64,000 bases of DNA, from positions 248,001-312,000 of the forward strand of contig NZ_BARG01000033.1 in NCBI RefSeq assembly GCF_000376565.1, written 5' to 3'. This document shows, one piece after another, positions 25,739-35,108 of the stretch (position 1 is its first letter; every line of letters begins with the position of its first letter). This stretch comes from Streptomyces hokutonensis. Lineage in GTDB: Bacteria; Actinomycetota; Actinomycetes; Streptomycetales; Streptomycetaceae. Below the pieces are notes generated by a model. That model saw only the letters and a program-made list of their open reading frames with translations, did not search any database and was not told the origin of the DNA. The translations under genes and the position numbers were made by a program.

Positions 25739-27319
25739 ATGAGAATCGCCATCATCGGCGCCGGTGTCGCCGGCCTGGTCACCGCGAAGGTGCTCACCCA
25801 GGCCGGGCACCAGACGCACGTGTTCGAGAAGACACCGGACGTGGGCGGCGTGTGGAGCCGTACGCGCCGCTACCCGGGAGTGACGACACAGAGCCCGAAG
25901 GCGCAGTACTCCTTCTCCGACTTCCCCATGCCCAAGGACTTCCCGGAGTGGCCCGACGGCGCCCAGGTGCAGTCCTACCTCGCCGACTACACCGCCCACT
26001 TCGGACTCGAACCCGCACTGCGCCTGAGCACCGAGGTGGTCTCTGCCGGGCCGACCGGCGACGGCGCCTGGAACGTCGAGTACCGCGACGCCACGGGCAC
26101 GCACACCACAGAGACCTACGATCAACTCGTCGTCGCCAATGGGGTGTTCTGCGAACCAGCCGTACCGAAGTTCGACGGCCTGGCGGAGTTCACCGAGGCC
26201 GGCGGTGTGGTGTGCGCGGGCACCGAGTTCCACGACGCCGAGCAGGCCCGCGGCCGTAACGTCCTCGTCGTCGGCTACGGCAAGTCGGCCTGCGACGTGG
26301 CCGTGCCGATCAGCGCCGTCGCCGCCCGGACCGATGTGATCGCGCGCCAACTGCTGTGGAAGGTCCCGCGGAAGATCGGCGGCCGACTGAACTTCAAGAT
26401 GCTGCTGCTCACCCGGCTCGGCGAGGGACTTTTCCGCTACATCCGCCCACGCGGCTTCGAACGCTTCCTGCACGGCCCCGGCAACGGCCTGCGCCGCCGG
26501 ATGATCAACTCCATCGGCACCGTGTCGATACGTCAACTCGGCCTCAAGCGGCTCGACCTGGTGCCCGAGGGAACGATGGAGGACATCGTGCGCGGCGCCA
26601 TCGGGCTCGCGACCGAGGGATTCTTCGAGGCCGTCACGGCGGGCGACATCACCGTCCACCGGGACCGCACGATCGAGCAGCTCCTCGTCGTGGACGGCGC
26701 CCCCTCCGCCCGCCTCTCCGACGGCACCCTGCTCCCCGCCGACCTGGTGGTCTGCGCCACCGGCTTCACCCAGGGCGTCCCGTTCCTGCCCGAGCGGGTG
26801 CGGTCCCAACTGCTCGACGGGCGCGGCAACTTCATGCTCTACCGCCAGATCCTGCCTCTCGGGATCCCGGGCCTGTACTTCAACGGCTACAACTCCTCCT
26901 TCTTCAGCCCGCTCAACGCCGAGCTCGCGGCGCTGTGGATCGCGGCCGACCTCGCCGGCGCGCTCGAGACACCCGACACCGAGACCATGCGGCACGCCGT
27001 CGTCGAGCAACTGGCCTTCATGGACAGCGCCACCGACACCCACCACTGTCGCGGCACCAAGATCATTCCGTTCTCGATGCACAACGCCGACGAAGTACTG
27101 AGCGACCTCGGCCTCAACATCAGCTCGCTCGTCCGCGCCGCCCACTGGCTCGGCCCGGTCGACCCGGCCGCGTACCGAGGACTGACCCCGATGCTGCTCA
27201 AGCGGCTGGCGGAGACCGACTCCGGAGACCCGGACCGATCGCACCTCCGCATGGTGACCGGCCCAGGACGGGGGAGCGTGCCGGACCAGAGCCTGACGAG
27301 ATCCTCGCCGCAGGGCTGA
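25739..27319 (+). CDS. Flavin-containing monooxygenase / Baeyer-Villiger-like
   Basis: 526 residues from ATG 25739 (GTG 25733 is also possible). Two Rossmann motifs: MRIAIIGAGVAGLVTAKVLT for FAD and RNVLVVGYGKSACDVAVPIS for NADPH. Between them GVVCAGTEFHDAEQARG corresponds to the FxGxxxH fingerprint, here with Cys-Ala-Gly in place of Phe-x-Gly, so the motif is imperfect. DLVVCATGF is the conserved ATG motif. Such enzymes hydroxylate or insert oxygen next to ketones. Coupled to the upstream cupin; an aryl or cyclic ketone substrate fits the neighbouring esterases, inferred. Confidence 0.88.
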   Translation: MRIAIIGAGVAGLVTAKVLTQAGHQTHVFEKTPDVGGVWSRTRRYPGVTTQSPKAQYSFSDFPMPKDFPEWPDGAQVQSYLADYTAHFGLEPALRLSTEVVSAGPTGDGAWNVEYRDATGTHTTETYDQLVVANGVFCEPAVPKFDGLAEFTEAGGVVCAGTEFHDAEQARGRNVLVVGYGKSACDVAVPISAVAARTDVIARQLLWKVPRKIGGRLNFKMLLLTRLGEGLFRYIRPRGFERFLHGPGNGLRRRMINSIGTVSIRQLGLKRLDLVPEGTMEDIVRGAIGLATEGFFEAVTAGDITVHRDRTIEQLLVVDGAPSARLSDGTLLPADLVVCATGFTQGVPFLPERVRSQLLDGRGNFMLYRQILPLGIPGLYFNGYNSSFFSPLNAELAALWIAADLAGALETPDTETMRHAVVEQLAFMDSATDTHHCRGTKIIPFSMHNADEVLSDLGLNISSLVRAAHWLGPVDPAAYRGLTPMLLKRLAETDSGDPDRSHLRMVTGPGRGSVPDQSLTRSSPQG

Positions 27320-27441
27320 GACGAACCGAGTGACCGGACCGCGCCTGCCCGAAGCCGCCGGCGTCCGCCTCGGCGCACACGCCCCGCGTGTGCCGGGGCG
27401 GACCCGCTCGCGCGGATGCCGACGGATGTGAACGCCGGGGC

Positions 27442-27455
27442 TTGACAACGATGTC
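27442..27455 (+). promoter_or_regulatory. Candidate -35 / LacI-like operator upstream of GH31
   Basis: TTGACA (27442-27447) overlaps the dyad GACAACGATGTC (27444-27455). Dyads of the form GACAACG..TGTC with a CG-type centre are bound by LacI-family repressors before glycosidase genes in actinobacteria. The site is 67 bases before the GH31 start. No LacI gene is in the window. Inference. Confidence 0.4.
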
Positions 27456-27521
27456 GAACGGCGGCAGTTTCCACCAGGCGTGCACGGTGACCGACGCACC
27501 CGCTTCAGGACGGAGCTGTCC

Positions 27522-30500
27522 ATGAGAAGAAGATCGGCGTTACGCACGACGCGCTTCCTGCGAAGACGCCTCGCGGTCATCGCCCTGGTGAGCAGCCTGG
27601 CGGCGCTGACGGTGACCGGTACCGGAGAGGCGTCGCCGAACCACCGTACGGCGTCGGTGACTTCGGGCAACGCGCGCTTCCAGATCCTGTCCCCGACCCT
27701 GATCCGCACCGAGTACGCGCAGGACGGGAAGTTCACCGACGGCGCGACGTTCAACGCGATCGGCCGCACCGCGTTCGCGCCGACCTCGTACACCTCGAGT
27801 ACGTCCGACGGCTGGCTGACCATCAGGACGAGCGCGCTCACCCTGCGGTACCAGGTGGGTTCCGGGCCCTTCGACGCCCAGAACCTCTCGGTGCGCCTGT
27901 CGGCCGGCGGGTCGTCCGTCGACGCCACGCCGTGGCAGCGGCTCACCTGCGGCCTCGGCGCCCTGTGCGAGGCCGAGCAACTGCCGCACAGCGGGCCGGG
28001 CGTGGCCTCGGACCACTCCGGTTATACCGGCTCCGGATTCCTGGCCGGCTTCGAGGGGACGGGCGACTCCCTGTCGGCCGACGTCGATGTCGCCACGTCG
28101 GGGACGTACCGGTTCGACATCCGCTACGCCAACTCCCTGGGCGGCGACGGCCAGAACACGACACGCACCCTCACCCTGTCGGTGGACGGCGGCGCGAACC
28201 GGTCGGTGAGCCTGCCCGTCACCGCGAACTGGAACACCTGGGGTCTGGCGGGCGCCGCGGTACAACTGGGCGCCGGCCACCACACGATCGCGCTGACGAG
28301 GACCGCCGCGGACTCCGGCGACGTCAACATCGACAGCGTCGCTCTGGTCGACGAGGGCGACGGCTATCCGCCGACGTCGACGACCGCGATCACCGGCTGC
28401 GGAGTCGGCGTCAACTGCGAGGCCGAGGCCGACCGCGCCTCCGGTTCGGCGATCACGGCGACCGACCACACTGGCCACTCCGGCAGCGGCTTTCTCGCCG
28501 AACTGAACCAGGGGGCAGGCCTGTTGACCCACGTGGTCGGCGTACCGGCCGACGGCACCTACGCGTTGCAGGTCCGCTACGCCAACGCCACCGGCAGCGA
28601 CGGTCTCAACCAGACCCGTACGGCGACGGTGTCCTCTGGCGGCACCACGCGGACCCTGTCGCTGCCCGTCACCGGCAACTGGGACACCTGGAAGACGGCG
28701 TCGGTCCCGGTCACCCTCAAGGCCGGAGCGAACGACATCTCCGTCGGCTGTCCGGACGCGGCGAGCTGCCACGTCAACCTCGACACGGTCTCCGTCACCG
28801 CCGCCGACTCACCGCCTCCGCAACCGCACTTGGCGCTCGGCGGCTACCGCCGCAGCCTCGACGGCTTCAACGGCGACAACGGCACACCGGCCACCACGCC
28901 CGGCCTGCTGTACAAGGACGGCTGGTACCTGCTCGACGACACCGTCTCGGCCCTCTACGACACCGGCACCCGCCAGGTCACCCCACGCCCGTCCCACGGC
29001 GGCACGCCGTACCAGGACGGCTATGTCTTCGGCTACGGCCACGACTACAAACAGGCCCTGTCCGACCTGGCCACCCTCACCGGCCCGTCCCGACTCCTGC
29101 CCCAATGGGCCTACGGCGTCTGGTACTCGGAGTACATCGACCGCACCGCCGCCGACTACGAGAACAGGATCCTGCCCGCCTTCCGCGCCGAGGGCGTGCC
29201 CCTGGACGTCCTGGTGACCGACACCGACTTCAAGTCGCCGAACACCTGGAGCGGTTGGGAGATCGACACGTCCAAGTTTCCTGATCCCAAAGGGTTCTTC
29301 GACTGGTCCGCCGCCCAGGGCCTGCACAACACGCTCAACGTCCACCCGAGCATCCTCAGCGGCGACCCGCAGTTCGCCCAGGCCCAGGCGACCGCCAAGG
29401 GCAAGCTGCGCAAGGGCGGTTGCGCCCCCTCCGCGAACAGCGGGCCGGGGGACTGCTACACCTTCGACTGGGGCGACCCCGACCAGCTCAAGGCGTACAT
29501 GGACCTGCACCAGACCATGGACCAGCAGGGCAACGACTTCTGGTGGCCGGACTGGTGCTGCGACAACTCCCAGTCGTCGGTGCCCGGCGTCACGCCCGAC
29601 GCATGGATCAACCAGCAGTACGCGACCGACTCCGACAAGACCATCGGCCGCGGCTTCGTCGTCTCCCGCGCCTACGGCTCCCTCCAGGCGGGCGGCTACA
29701 GCGGCCAGCAGGGTCTGCCGACCGGTCCGTGGGCCGACAAGCGCACCACCGTCCACTTCACCGGCGACACCTCCTCCACCTGGGGCACCCTGAAGGCGGA
29801 GGTCGGCTACACGCCCGGCGAAGCGGCGGCCACCGGCCTGTCGGCGATCAGCCACGACATCGGCGGCCACAACGACACCACGAACCTGACCGGTTCGGAG
29901 ACCTACACCTCCGACGGCACGACCCACACCACGCACAAACTCCCCGACGACATGTACGCCCGCTGGGTCCAGCTCGGCACCTTCCAGCCCATCGACCGCC
30001 TGCACAGCAACCACAGCGACCGGCTGCCCTGGCAGTACGGCAGCGCGGCCCGCGCCTCGGCGGACAAGTTCCTCAACCTGCGCGAGAACCTGGTGCCCTA
30101 CACCTACTCACTCGCCCAGCAGGCCAGCACCACCGGCGTCCCCGTCACCCGCCCGACCTACCTGGAATACCCCGACGAGCCGCAGGCGTACGCCACTTCG
30201 GGCAGCGAGTACTTCTACGGCCCCGACATGCTCGTCGCTCCCGTCACTTCACCCGGCACCACGGCCACGACCTCGGTGTGGTTCCCGCCCGGCACCCAGT
30301 GGACCGACTACTTCACCGGACAGACCTACGCCGGCGGCACCACCCAGAACATCACCTCCGGCCTCGACACCATGCCGGTGTTCGTCAAGGCGGGCTCCGT
30401 CGTGCCGACCCGCACGCACAACGTCACCAGCGACGACAAGGCCCCGCTGACCAAGGTCACGCTCACGGTCGCCGCGGGCGCCTCCGGCTCCTTCTCCCTC

Positions 30501-30821
30501 TACGAGGACGACGGAACCACCACCGGGCGCGGCCACACGGCCACCACGAGGATCCGGTACCGGGAGAACGGCGCCAGGCGCACGTTGACGATCGGTCCCA
30601 GCACCGGGACCTTCCACGGCCAGGTCGGCACCCGGCAGTGGACCGTCTCTCTGCTCGGCGTCGTCACCGCCCCGAGCACCGTGCGTGCAGGAGGGCTCCA
30701 ACTGTCCCCCGACAACTACCACTTCGACCGAACGACCCACACTTTGACGCTCACGCTGCCGCCGCGCAGCCCGCACGCGTCGATCACCGTGACGTACAGC
30801 CTCCCAGCGGGTCGAACATGA
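27522..30821 (+). CDS. Secreted GH31 glycoside hydrolase with two CBM35-like modules
   Basis: 1099 residues from ATG 27522, with a GGAG upstream and a twin-Arg-like signal region (MRRRSALRTTRFLRRRLAVI). Two CBM35/CBM6-like modules sit inside the N-terminal half, each starting CEAEQ or CEAEA and ending with a NIDSV/NLDTV strand. The GH31 barrel follows: LPQWAYGVWYSEYIDR, VLVTDTDF, the nucleophile in FWWPDW (Asp677) and acid/base in HFTGDTSSTW (Asp749), then C-terminal beta domains (YEDDGTTTG). GH31 covers alpha-glucosidases, alpha-xylosidases and sulfoquinovosidases; CBMs point to a polysaccharide. Twice the size of simple GH31s. Confidence 0.92.
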   Translation: MRRRSALRTTRFLRRRLAVIALVSSLAALTVTGTGEASPNHRTASVTSGNARFQILSPTLIRTEYAQDGKFTDGATFNAIGRTAFAPTSYTSSTSDGWLTIRTSALTLRYQVGSGPFDAQNLSVRLSAGGSSVDATPWQRLTCGLGALCEAEQLPHSGPGVASDHSGYTGSGFLAGFEGTGDSLSADVDVATSGTYRFDIRYANSLGGDGQNTTRTLTLSVDGGANRSVSLPVTANWNTWGLAGAAVQLGAGHHTIALTRTAADSGDVNIDSVALVDEGDGYPPTSTTAITGCGVGVNCEAEADRASGSAITATDHTGHSGSGFLAELNQGAGLLTHVVGVPADGTYALQVRYANATGSDGLNQTRTATVSSGGTTRTLSLPVTGNWDTWKTASVPVTLKAGANDISVGCPDAASCHVNLDTVSVTAADSPPPQPHLALGGYRRSLDGFNGDNGTPATTPGLLYKDGWYLLDDTVSALYDTGTRQVTPRPSHGGTPYQDGYVFGYGHDYKQALSDLATLTGPSRLLPQWAYGVWYSEYIDRTAADYENRILPAFRAEGVPLDVLVTDTDFKSPNTWSGWEIDTSKFPDPKGFFDWSAAQGLHNTLNVHPSILSGDPQFAQAQATAKGKLRKGGCAPSANSGPGDCYTFDWGDPDQLKAYMDLHQTMDQQGNDFWWPDWCCDNSQSSVPGVTPDAWINQQYATDSDKTIGRGFVVSRAYGSLQAGGYSGQQGLPTGPWADKRTTVHFTGDTSSTWGTLKAEVGYTPGEAAATGLSAISHDIGGHNDTTNLTGSETYTSDGTTHTTHKLPDDMYARWVQLGTFQPIDRLHSNHSDRLPWQYGSAARASADKFLNLRENLVPYTYSLAQQASTTGVPVTRPTYLEYPDEPQAYATSGSEYFYGPDMLVAPVTSPGTTATTSVWFPPGTQWTDYFTGQTYAGGTTQNITSGLDTMPVFVKAGSVVPTRTHNVTSDDKAPLTKVTLTVAAGASGSFSLYEDDGTTTGRGHTATTRIRYRENGARRTLTIGPSTGTFHGQVGTRQWTVSLLGVVTAPSTVRAGGLQLSPDNYHFDRTTHTLTLTLPPRSPHASITVTYSLPAGRT

Positions 30822-30838
30822 CGGCACTGTCTCCCGTC

Positions 30839-30887
30839 GCTATACGCCATGTATGGTGAGGCGATGTTGCTATACGCGGTGTATAGC
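30839..30887. promoter_or_regulatory. Two tandem palindromic operators of the exporter
   Basis: GCTATACGCGGTGTATAGC (30869-30887) is a perfect 7+7 inverted repeat. GCTATACGCCATGTATGG (30839-30856) is a near copy whose centre is exactly 30 bases away, about three helical turns. They precede the DHA2 exporter by 26 bases and contain TATAC/TATAGC -10-like sequences, so a repressor dimer pair could occlude the promoter. The regulator is unidentified. Confidence 0.7.
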
Positions 30888-30912
30888 GAACTGGTCGCTG
30901 GGGGTTCGTCGG

Positions 30913-32472
30913 ATGAGCACGGCAGTGAACGGGGCGGGTCCCACGGAGACGTCCCCCGCGGCCCGGCGCAAGGTGCTGAAGGCGCTCAGCGGGCTGCTGC
31001 TCGCGCTGTTCGTGTCGACCCTCAGCAGTACGGTCGTCTCCAGCGCGCTGCCGAAGATCATCGGGGCGGTGCACGGATCGCAGACCCAGTACACGTGGGT
31101 CGTCACCGCGACCCTCCTCACCACCACGGCGACGACACCGATCTGGGGCAAGCTCGCCGACCTGTTCAGCAAGAAGACCCTCGTGCAGGCGTCCATCGCC
31201 GTGTTCGTGCTGGGGGCCGTGGCCTCCGGGATCAGCCAGACCGCGGGGCAGCTCATCGCCTCGCGGGCCCTGCAGGGCGTGGGCGTCGGAGGTGTGCAGG
31301 CCCTCGTCCAGATATCCCTGGCGGCGATGATCCCGCCCCGCGAGCGCGGTCGCTACAGCGGCTACCTGAGCAGTGTCACCGCGACGTCGACCATCGGCGG
31401 GCCGCTGCTCGGCGGGGTCATCGTCGACACCTCGTGGCTGGGGTGGCGGTGGTGCTTCTTCATCGGCGTGCCGATCGCCGTCGTTTCCCTGTTCCTGCTC
31501 CAGCGGACGCTCAATCTGCCCGTCATCCGCCGTGAGAACGTCAGGATCGACTACCTGGGCGCGACCCTGATCGCCGCCGGAGTCAGTGTGCTGCTGGTGT
31601 GGGTGTCCTTCGTCGACAACTCCTTCGGCTGGGCCTCCTGGCAGACCGCGGCCATGGTCGGCGGCGGGCTGGCGCTGATCGCCGTCGCCGTGTGGGTGGA
31701 GTCGCGGGCCGCCGAACCCGTCGTACCACTCGGCATCGTGCGGCAGCGGACGACCGCTCTGGCGATCGTCGGCAGCCTCGCCGTCGGTACGGCGATGTTC
31801 GGCGCCGCCGTCTTCCTCAGCCAGTACTTCCAGCTCAGCCGCGGGCACAGTCCGACCGAGGCCGGTCTGCTGACCATTCCGATGATGGCGGGCATCCTCA
31901 TCGCGTCCACGGTCGCGGGGCGGCTGATCAGCAGGACCGGGAAGATCAAGCCGTTCATCATCACCGGCGCCGTCCTGCTCACGGTCGGCTTCACCGGTCT
32001 CGGCACGCTCGACTCCAGGACGCCGATCCTGCTGCTGAGCGTGGAGATGCTCTGCGTCGGGATGGGCGTCGGGATGACGCTGCAGAACCTGGTGCTCGTC
32101 GTGCAGAACACCGTGCCGCTGAAGGACATCGGCGCGGCCAGCTCCACGGTGTCCTTCTTCCGCTCGCTCGGCGGCACGATCGGTGTCTCCGTGCTCGGCG
32201 CCGTACTGGCCCGGCACGTCCAGGACCAGATCTCGCACGGTCTCGCCGACGCGGGACTGCGCAGCACCGCCACCGGATCGGACGCCGTCACCGTGCGGGA
32301 GATCGTCCGTGCCGCCTACGGCGACGCCACCGCGCAGATCTTCCTGCTCTCCGCCGGGGCGGCCCTGCTCGCGGTGATCGCCGCGATCCTGCTGAAGCCG
32401 GTCAGCCTGCGCAGCAGCCTCGACCTGACCGAGAAGAGCGGGGAAGCGGCGGTGCCGGCGGAGGCGGGGTGA
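30913..32472 (+). CDS. DHA2-family MFS drug/H+ antiporter
   Basis: 519 residues from ATG 30913, with GGGGG eight bases upstream. Fourteen predicted TM segments; motif A KLADLFSKKTLVQ, a GGPLLGGVIVDTSWLGWRWC segment in the TM5-6 region and a hydrophilic C-terminal tail. It belongs to the EmrB/QacA drug-export group. Two palindromic operators in its promoter suggest repression by a TetR/PadR-like dimer encoded elsewhere. The GntR gene follows on the same strand but belongs with the sugar operon. Confidence 0.91.
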   Translation: MSTAVNGAGPTETSPAARRKVLKALSGLLLALFVSTLSSTVVSSALPKIIGAVHGSQTQYTWVVTATLLTTTATTPIWGKLADLFSKKTLVQASIAVFVLGAVASGISQTAGQLIASRALQGVGVGGVQALVQISLAAMIPPRERGRYSGYLSSVTATSTIGGPLLGGVIVDTSWLGWRWCFFIGVPIAVVSLFLLQRTLNLPVIRRENVRIDYLGATLIAAGVSVLLVWVSFVDNSFGWASWQTAAMVGGGLALIAVAVWVESRAAEPVVPLGIVRQRTTALAIVGSLAVGTAMFGAAVFLSQYFQLSRGHSPTEAGLLTIPMMAGILIASTVAGRLISRTGKIKPFIITGAVLLTVGFTGLGTLDSRTPILLLSVEMLCVGMGVGMTLQNLVLVVQNTVPLKDIGAASSTVSFFRSLGGTIGVSVLGAVLARHVQDQISHGLADAGLRSTATGSDAVTVREIVRAAYGDATAQIFLLSAGAALLAVIAAILLKPVSLRSSLDLTEKSGEAAVPAEAG

Positions 32473-32552
32473 CAGCTCCCTGGGTGTCCCGCTGCGCCCA
32501 CCCGGCACTGGCTAAACTGGGCGGACACAGCAAGCCTTGAAGGGGAGTGGGG

Positions 32553-33272
32553 ATGCCGCCGCACAGCCCTTCCGTGGCCGGGGTTCCGGACGAAGGCGGT
32601 GAGCTGAGCGTGCCGCCCGTCCGGCAGGCGCTGTCGGACAGTGTGTACGAGCGCATCAAGGCGATGGTCATGGACCACGAGATCGCCCCCGGCGCACGGG
32701 TCGGCATCGATTCGCTGGCCCGGGCGCTCAAGGTCTCGCCGACCCCCGTCCGGGAGGCGCTGGCCCGGCTGGAGTCCGAGGGCCTGGTCGTGAAGCGCGC
32801 GCTCTCCGGATACCGGGCCACACAGTTGCTGACCCGCCGGGGCCTCGAGGAACTCTTCGAGATGCGGCTGCTGTTGGAACCCAAGGCGGCCGCGCTGGCC
32901 GCGATCAACGCCACCGAGGCACAACTCGACGGCCTGGAGCGGATCGTCGAGGAGCTCCAGGCCCACCCGAGCCCCAAGGGCCGGTACGCGTCCTACCGCG
33001 ACTTCGCCGCTCTCGACCAGCGTTTCCACGAGGCGATCGGACAGGCCACCCACCGGCCGCTGCTCGCGGACGCGGTGGAACGGCTCCACGCCCATCTGCA
33101 CATCTTCCGGCTCAGCAAGGTGGTCGGCGCCGAGGGCCCGACCGTCGCGGAGCACGAACGGATCGTCCGCGCGATCCTGCGCCGCAACCCCGAGCGGGCG
33201 GCCGAGGCGATGACGGAGCACCTCACCCGGAGCCTGGAGCGGCAGCTCGACGACGGGTCGGCTACTCCATGA
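32553..33272 (+). CDS. GntR/FadR-family transcriptional regulator
   Basis: 239 residues from ATG 32553, with AAGGGGA upstream. N-terminal winged helix: VRQALSDSVYERIKAMVMDH, LARALKVSPTPVREALARLE; C-terminal FCD domain with the metal-binding pattern (FEMRLLLEPKAAALAA, LDQRFHEAIGQATHRP, EHERIVRAILRRNPERAAEA). Its 3' end overlaps that of the RhaM gene by 11 bases, facing the sugar ABC operon, which it probably regulates. FCD-type GntR proteins bind sugar acids or organic acids. Confidence 0.92.
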   Translation: MPPHSPSVAGVPDEGGELSVPPVRQALSDSVYERIKAMVMDHEIAPGARVGIDSLARALKVSPTPVREALARLESEGLVVKRALSGYRATQLLTRRGLEELFEMRLLLEPKAAALAAINATEAQLDGLERIVEELQAHPSPKGRYASYRDFAALDQRFHEAIGQATHRPLLADAVERLHAHLHIFRLSKVVGAEGPTVAEHERIVRAILRRNPERAAEAMTEHLTRSLERQLDDGSATP

Positions 33273-33585
33273 GGAACACCTGCTCCGCCGTGGCCCACCA
33301 TTCACCGGGCGCCGCTTCCGGCACGGGCACCTGGCAGGGCGCGGTGAGCTGCCACCACTGCCGGGTGGCCTCGTCCTCGGCCATCGCTGCCAGGTCCGCC
33401 GCGAGATCGTCGCCGTCGTACTCGAAGTAGCTGAACAGGCGGTCGCCCAGCAGATGGATCGAGTAGTTGGAGATGTGGCTGCGCCGGATCCGGTCGAGCA
33501 CCGGCTCGGGCACGGCCCGGTGCAACTCCCGGTATTCGTCCAGCAGTTCCGGGCGTACGGCGATCACCTGGGCCACCCGCCTCAT
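33262..33585 (-). CDS. L-rhamnose mutarotase (RhaM)-like, DUF718
   Basis: 107 residues; ATG 33585 overlaps the stop of the ATPase gene. MRRVAQVIAVRPELLDEYRE, SHISNYSIHLLGDRLFSYFE and WWATAEQVFLME match the RhaM/YiiL family, which interconverts anomers of L-rhamnose or L-fucose-like sugars. It is the last gene of the five-gene uptake operon and gives the best hint to the transported sugar class. The usual EPMQTP-like segment is altered to CQVPVPE, so substrate may differ. Confidence 0.87.
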   Translation of the reverse strand: MRRVAQVIAVRPELLDEYRELHRAVPEPVLDRIRRSHISNYSIHLLGDRLFSYFEYDGDDLAADLAAMAEDEATRQWWQLTAPCQVPVPEAAPGEWWATAEQVFLME

Positions 33586-35108
33586 GAGCGCACCGCGTCG
33601 CGGTCGTGGATCAGGCGGATGACCCGGCCGCTCACCCGGTCGTAGTCGTGGTCGTTGTCGACCTCGCCACGCACGCGGTGGTCCGTCATGACGACGATGC
33701 GGTCGGCGAGAGTGACCATCTCCGCGAGGTCGCTGCTGATGAGGAGGATGGGCAGGCCGTCGGCGGCCAGGTCCCAGATCAGTTCGTGGAAGGCCCGCTT
33801 GGTACGGACGTCCACGCCCACCGTCGGTTCGTCGATGACGAGCAACTTGGTATCCGCGGCAAGCCACTTGGCGAGGCTGACCTTCTGCTGGTTCCCGCCC
33901 GAGAGTTCACCGGCGTTCTGCTGGAGCCCCGAGACCCGGATGCCGAGCCGGTCGACGAGATCCTGCGCGGTGTCGCGCTCCTCGCGCGCCGACACGAACC
34001 CGAAGGCCTTGGCGAGCCGCTGCCACACCGTCACCGTGATGTTGCGGACGACGGGCTGCTCCAGGAAGACGCCCTCCTCCTTGCGGTTCTCGGTGACGTA
34101 TCCGATGCCGAACTCGTGCAGGGCCTGACGCGGTGAGGTGATGCGGGCGGGTGTGCCGTGCACGCGGACCTCGCCGCCGGTGATGCGGTCCAGGCCGAGC
34201 ACCGCCTTCACCAACTCGCTGCGCCCGGCGCCGACCAGGCCGTAGAGGCCGACGATCTCCCCGGGGCGGACCTCCAGGCTGATGTCGCGGTGTCCGCCGG
34301 CCGTGGACACCGCGTCCAGGACGAGAGTTGGAGTGGCGGAGCGGTCAACCGTGCGTGGGCGCAGCTCCGTTGCCGTATGGGCGCGGCCCACCATGAGGCC
34401 GACGATGTCGTCGTGGGTGTGCTCGGCCAGCGGTGCGGACTCCAGGACCGACCTCCCGTCGCGCAGCACGGTGACCGTGTCGCAGACCGCGAAGACCTCC
34501 TCCAGCTTGTGGCTGACGAAGACCACACAGGCACCCTGCCCGGCCAGTCGCCTGACGACCTCGAAGAGGTGCTCCGCCTCCTGCGGGGAGAGGGAGGCGG
34601 TGGGTTCGTCCAGCAGCAGCACCCGGCTCTCGGTGTGGAGGGCCTTGGCGATCTCCACCAACTGCTGCTGGGCCACGGACAGTTCACGTACCGGTTGGTG
34701 CGGATCGAGGTCGACTCCCAGCTCCGCGAGGCATGCCAGGGCGGGTGCGGTCATGGCCTGACGGTCGATCAGGCCGTAGTGGGAGGGCGGGTGTTGCAGG
34801 GTGATGTTCTCCGCCACAGAGAAGCCCGGGATCAGATTGCGTTCCTGGTGGACGACACCGATACCGGTGCGGGTCGCCTCCAACGGCGAGCGGAGCTGGA
34901 CCTGTTGGCCGCACCAGGTGAGTGTGCCGCCGTCGGGGGAGTGGACTCCGGTCAGGACCTTGATGAGGGTGGACTTGCCGGCGCCGTTCTCGCCGAGGAG
35001 AGCGTGGACGGTGCCGGCGGTCAGCCGAAGGCCCACGCCGTCCAGCGCCCGTACGCCGGGGAACACCTTGACCAGGTCGTCGCATTCGAGCAGAACTGTC
35101 CCGGTCAC
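33582..35108 (-). CDS. Sugar ABC transporter ATPase, RbsA/MglA type
   Basis: 508 residues from GTG 35108, preceded by GGGAGG; the start overlaps the permease stop. Two fused nucleotide-binding domains: the first with ALLGENGAGKSTLIK, LSVAQQQLVEIAKAL (signature) and VLLLDEPTASLSP; the second with the degenerate Walker A GLVGAGRSELVK and LSGGNQQKVSLAKWL, VIDEPTVGVD. This is the CUT2 layout used for ribose, galactose, rhamnose and similar monosaccharides. It energises the two permeases encoded upstream. Confidence 0.93.
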   Translation of the reverse strand: MTGTVLLECDDLVKVFPGVRALDGVGLRLTAGTVHALLGENGAGKSTLIKVLTGVHSPDGGTLTWCGQQVQLRSPLEATRTGIGVVHQERNLIPGFSVAENITLQHPPSHYGLIDRQAMTAPALACLAELGVDLDPHQPVRELSVAQQQLVEIAKALHTESRVLLLDEPTASLSPQEAEHLFEVVRRLAGQGACVVFVSHKLEEVFAVCDTVTVLRDGRSVLESAPLAEHTHDDIVGLMVGRAHTATELRPRTVDRSATPTLVLDAVSTAGGHRDISLEVRPGEIVGLYGLVGAGRSELVKAVLGLDRITGGEVRVHGTPARITSPRQALHEFGIGYVTENRKEEGVFLEQPVVRNITVTVWQRLAKAFGFVSAREERDTAQDLVDRLGIRVSGLQQNAGELSGGNQQKVSLAKWLAADTKLLVIDEPTVGVDVRTKRAFHELIWDLAADGLPILLISSDLAEMVTLADRIVVMTDHRVRGEVDNDHDYDRVSGRVIRLIHDRDAVRS

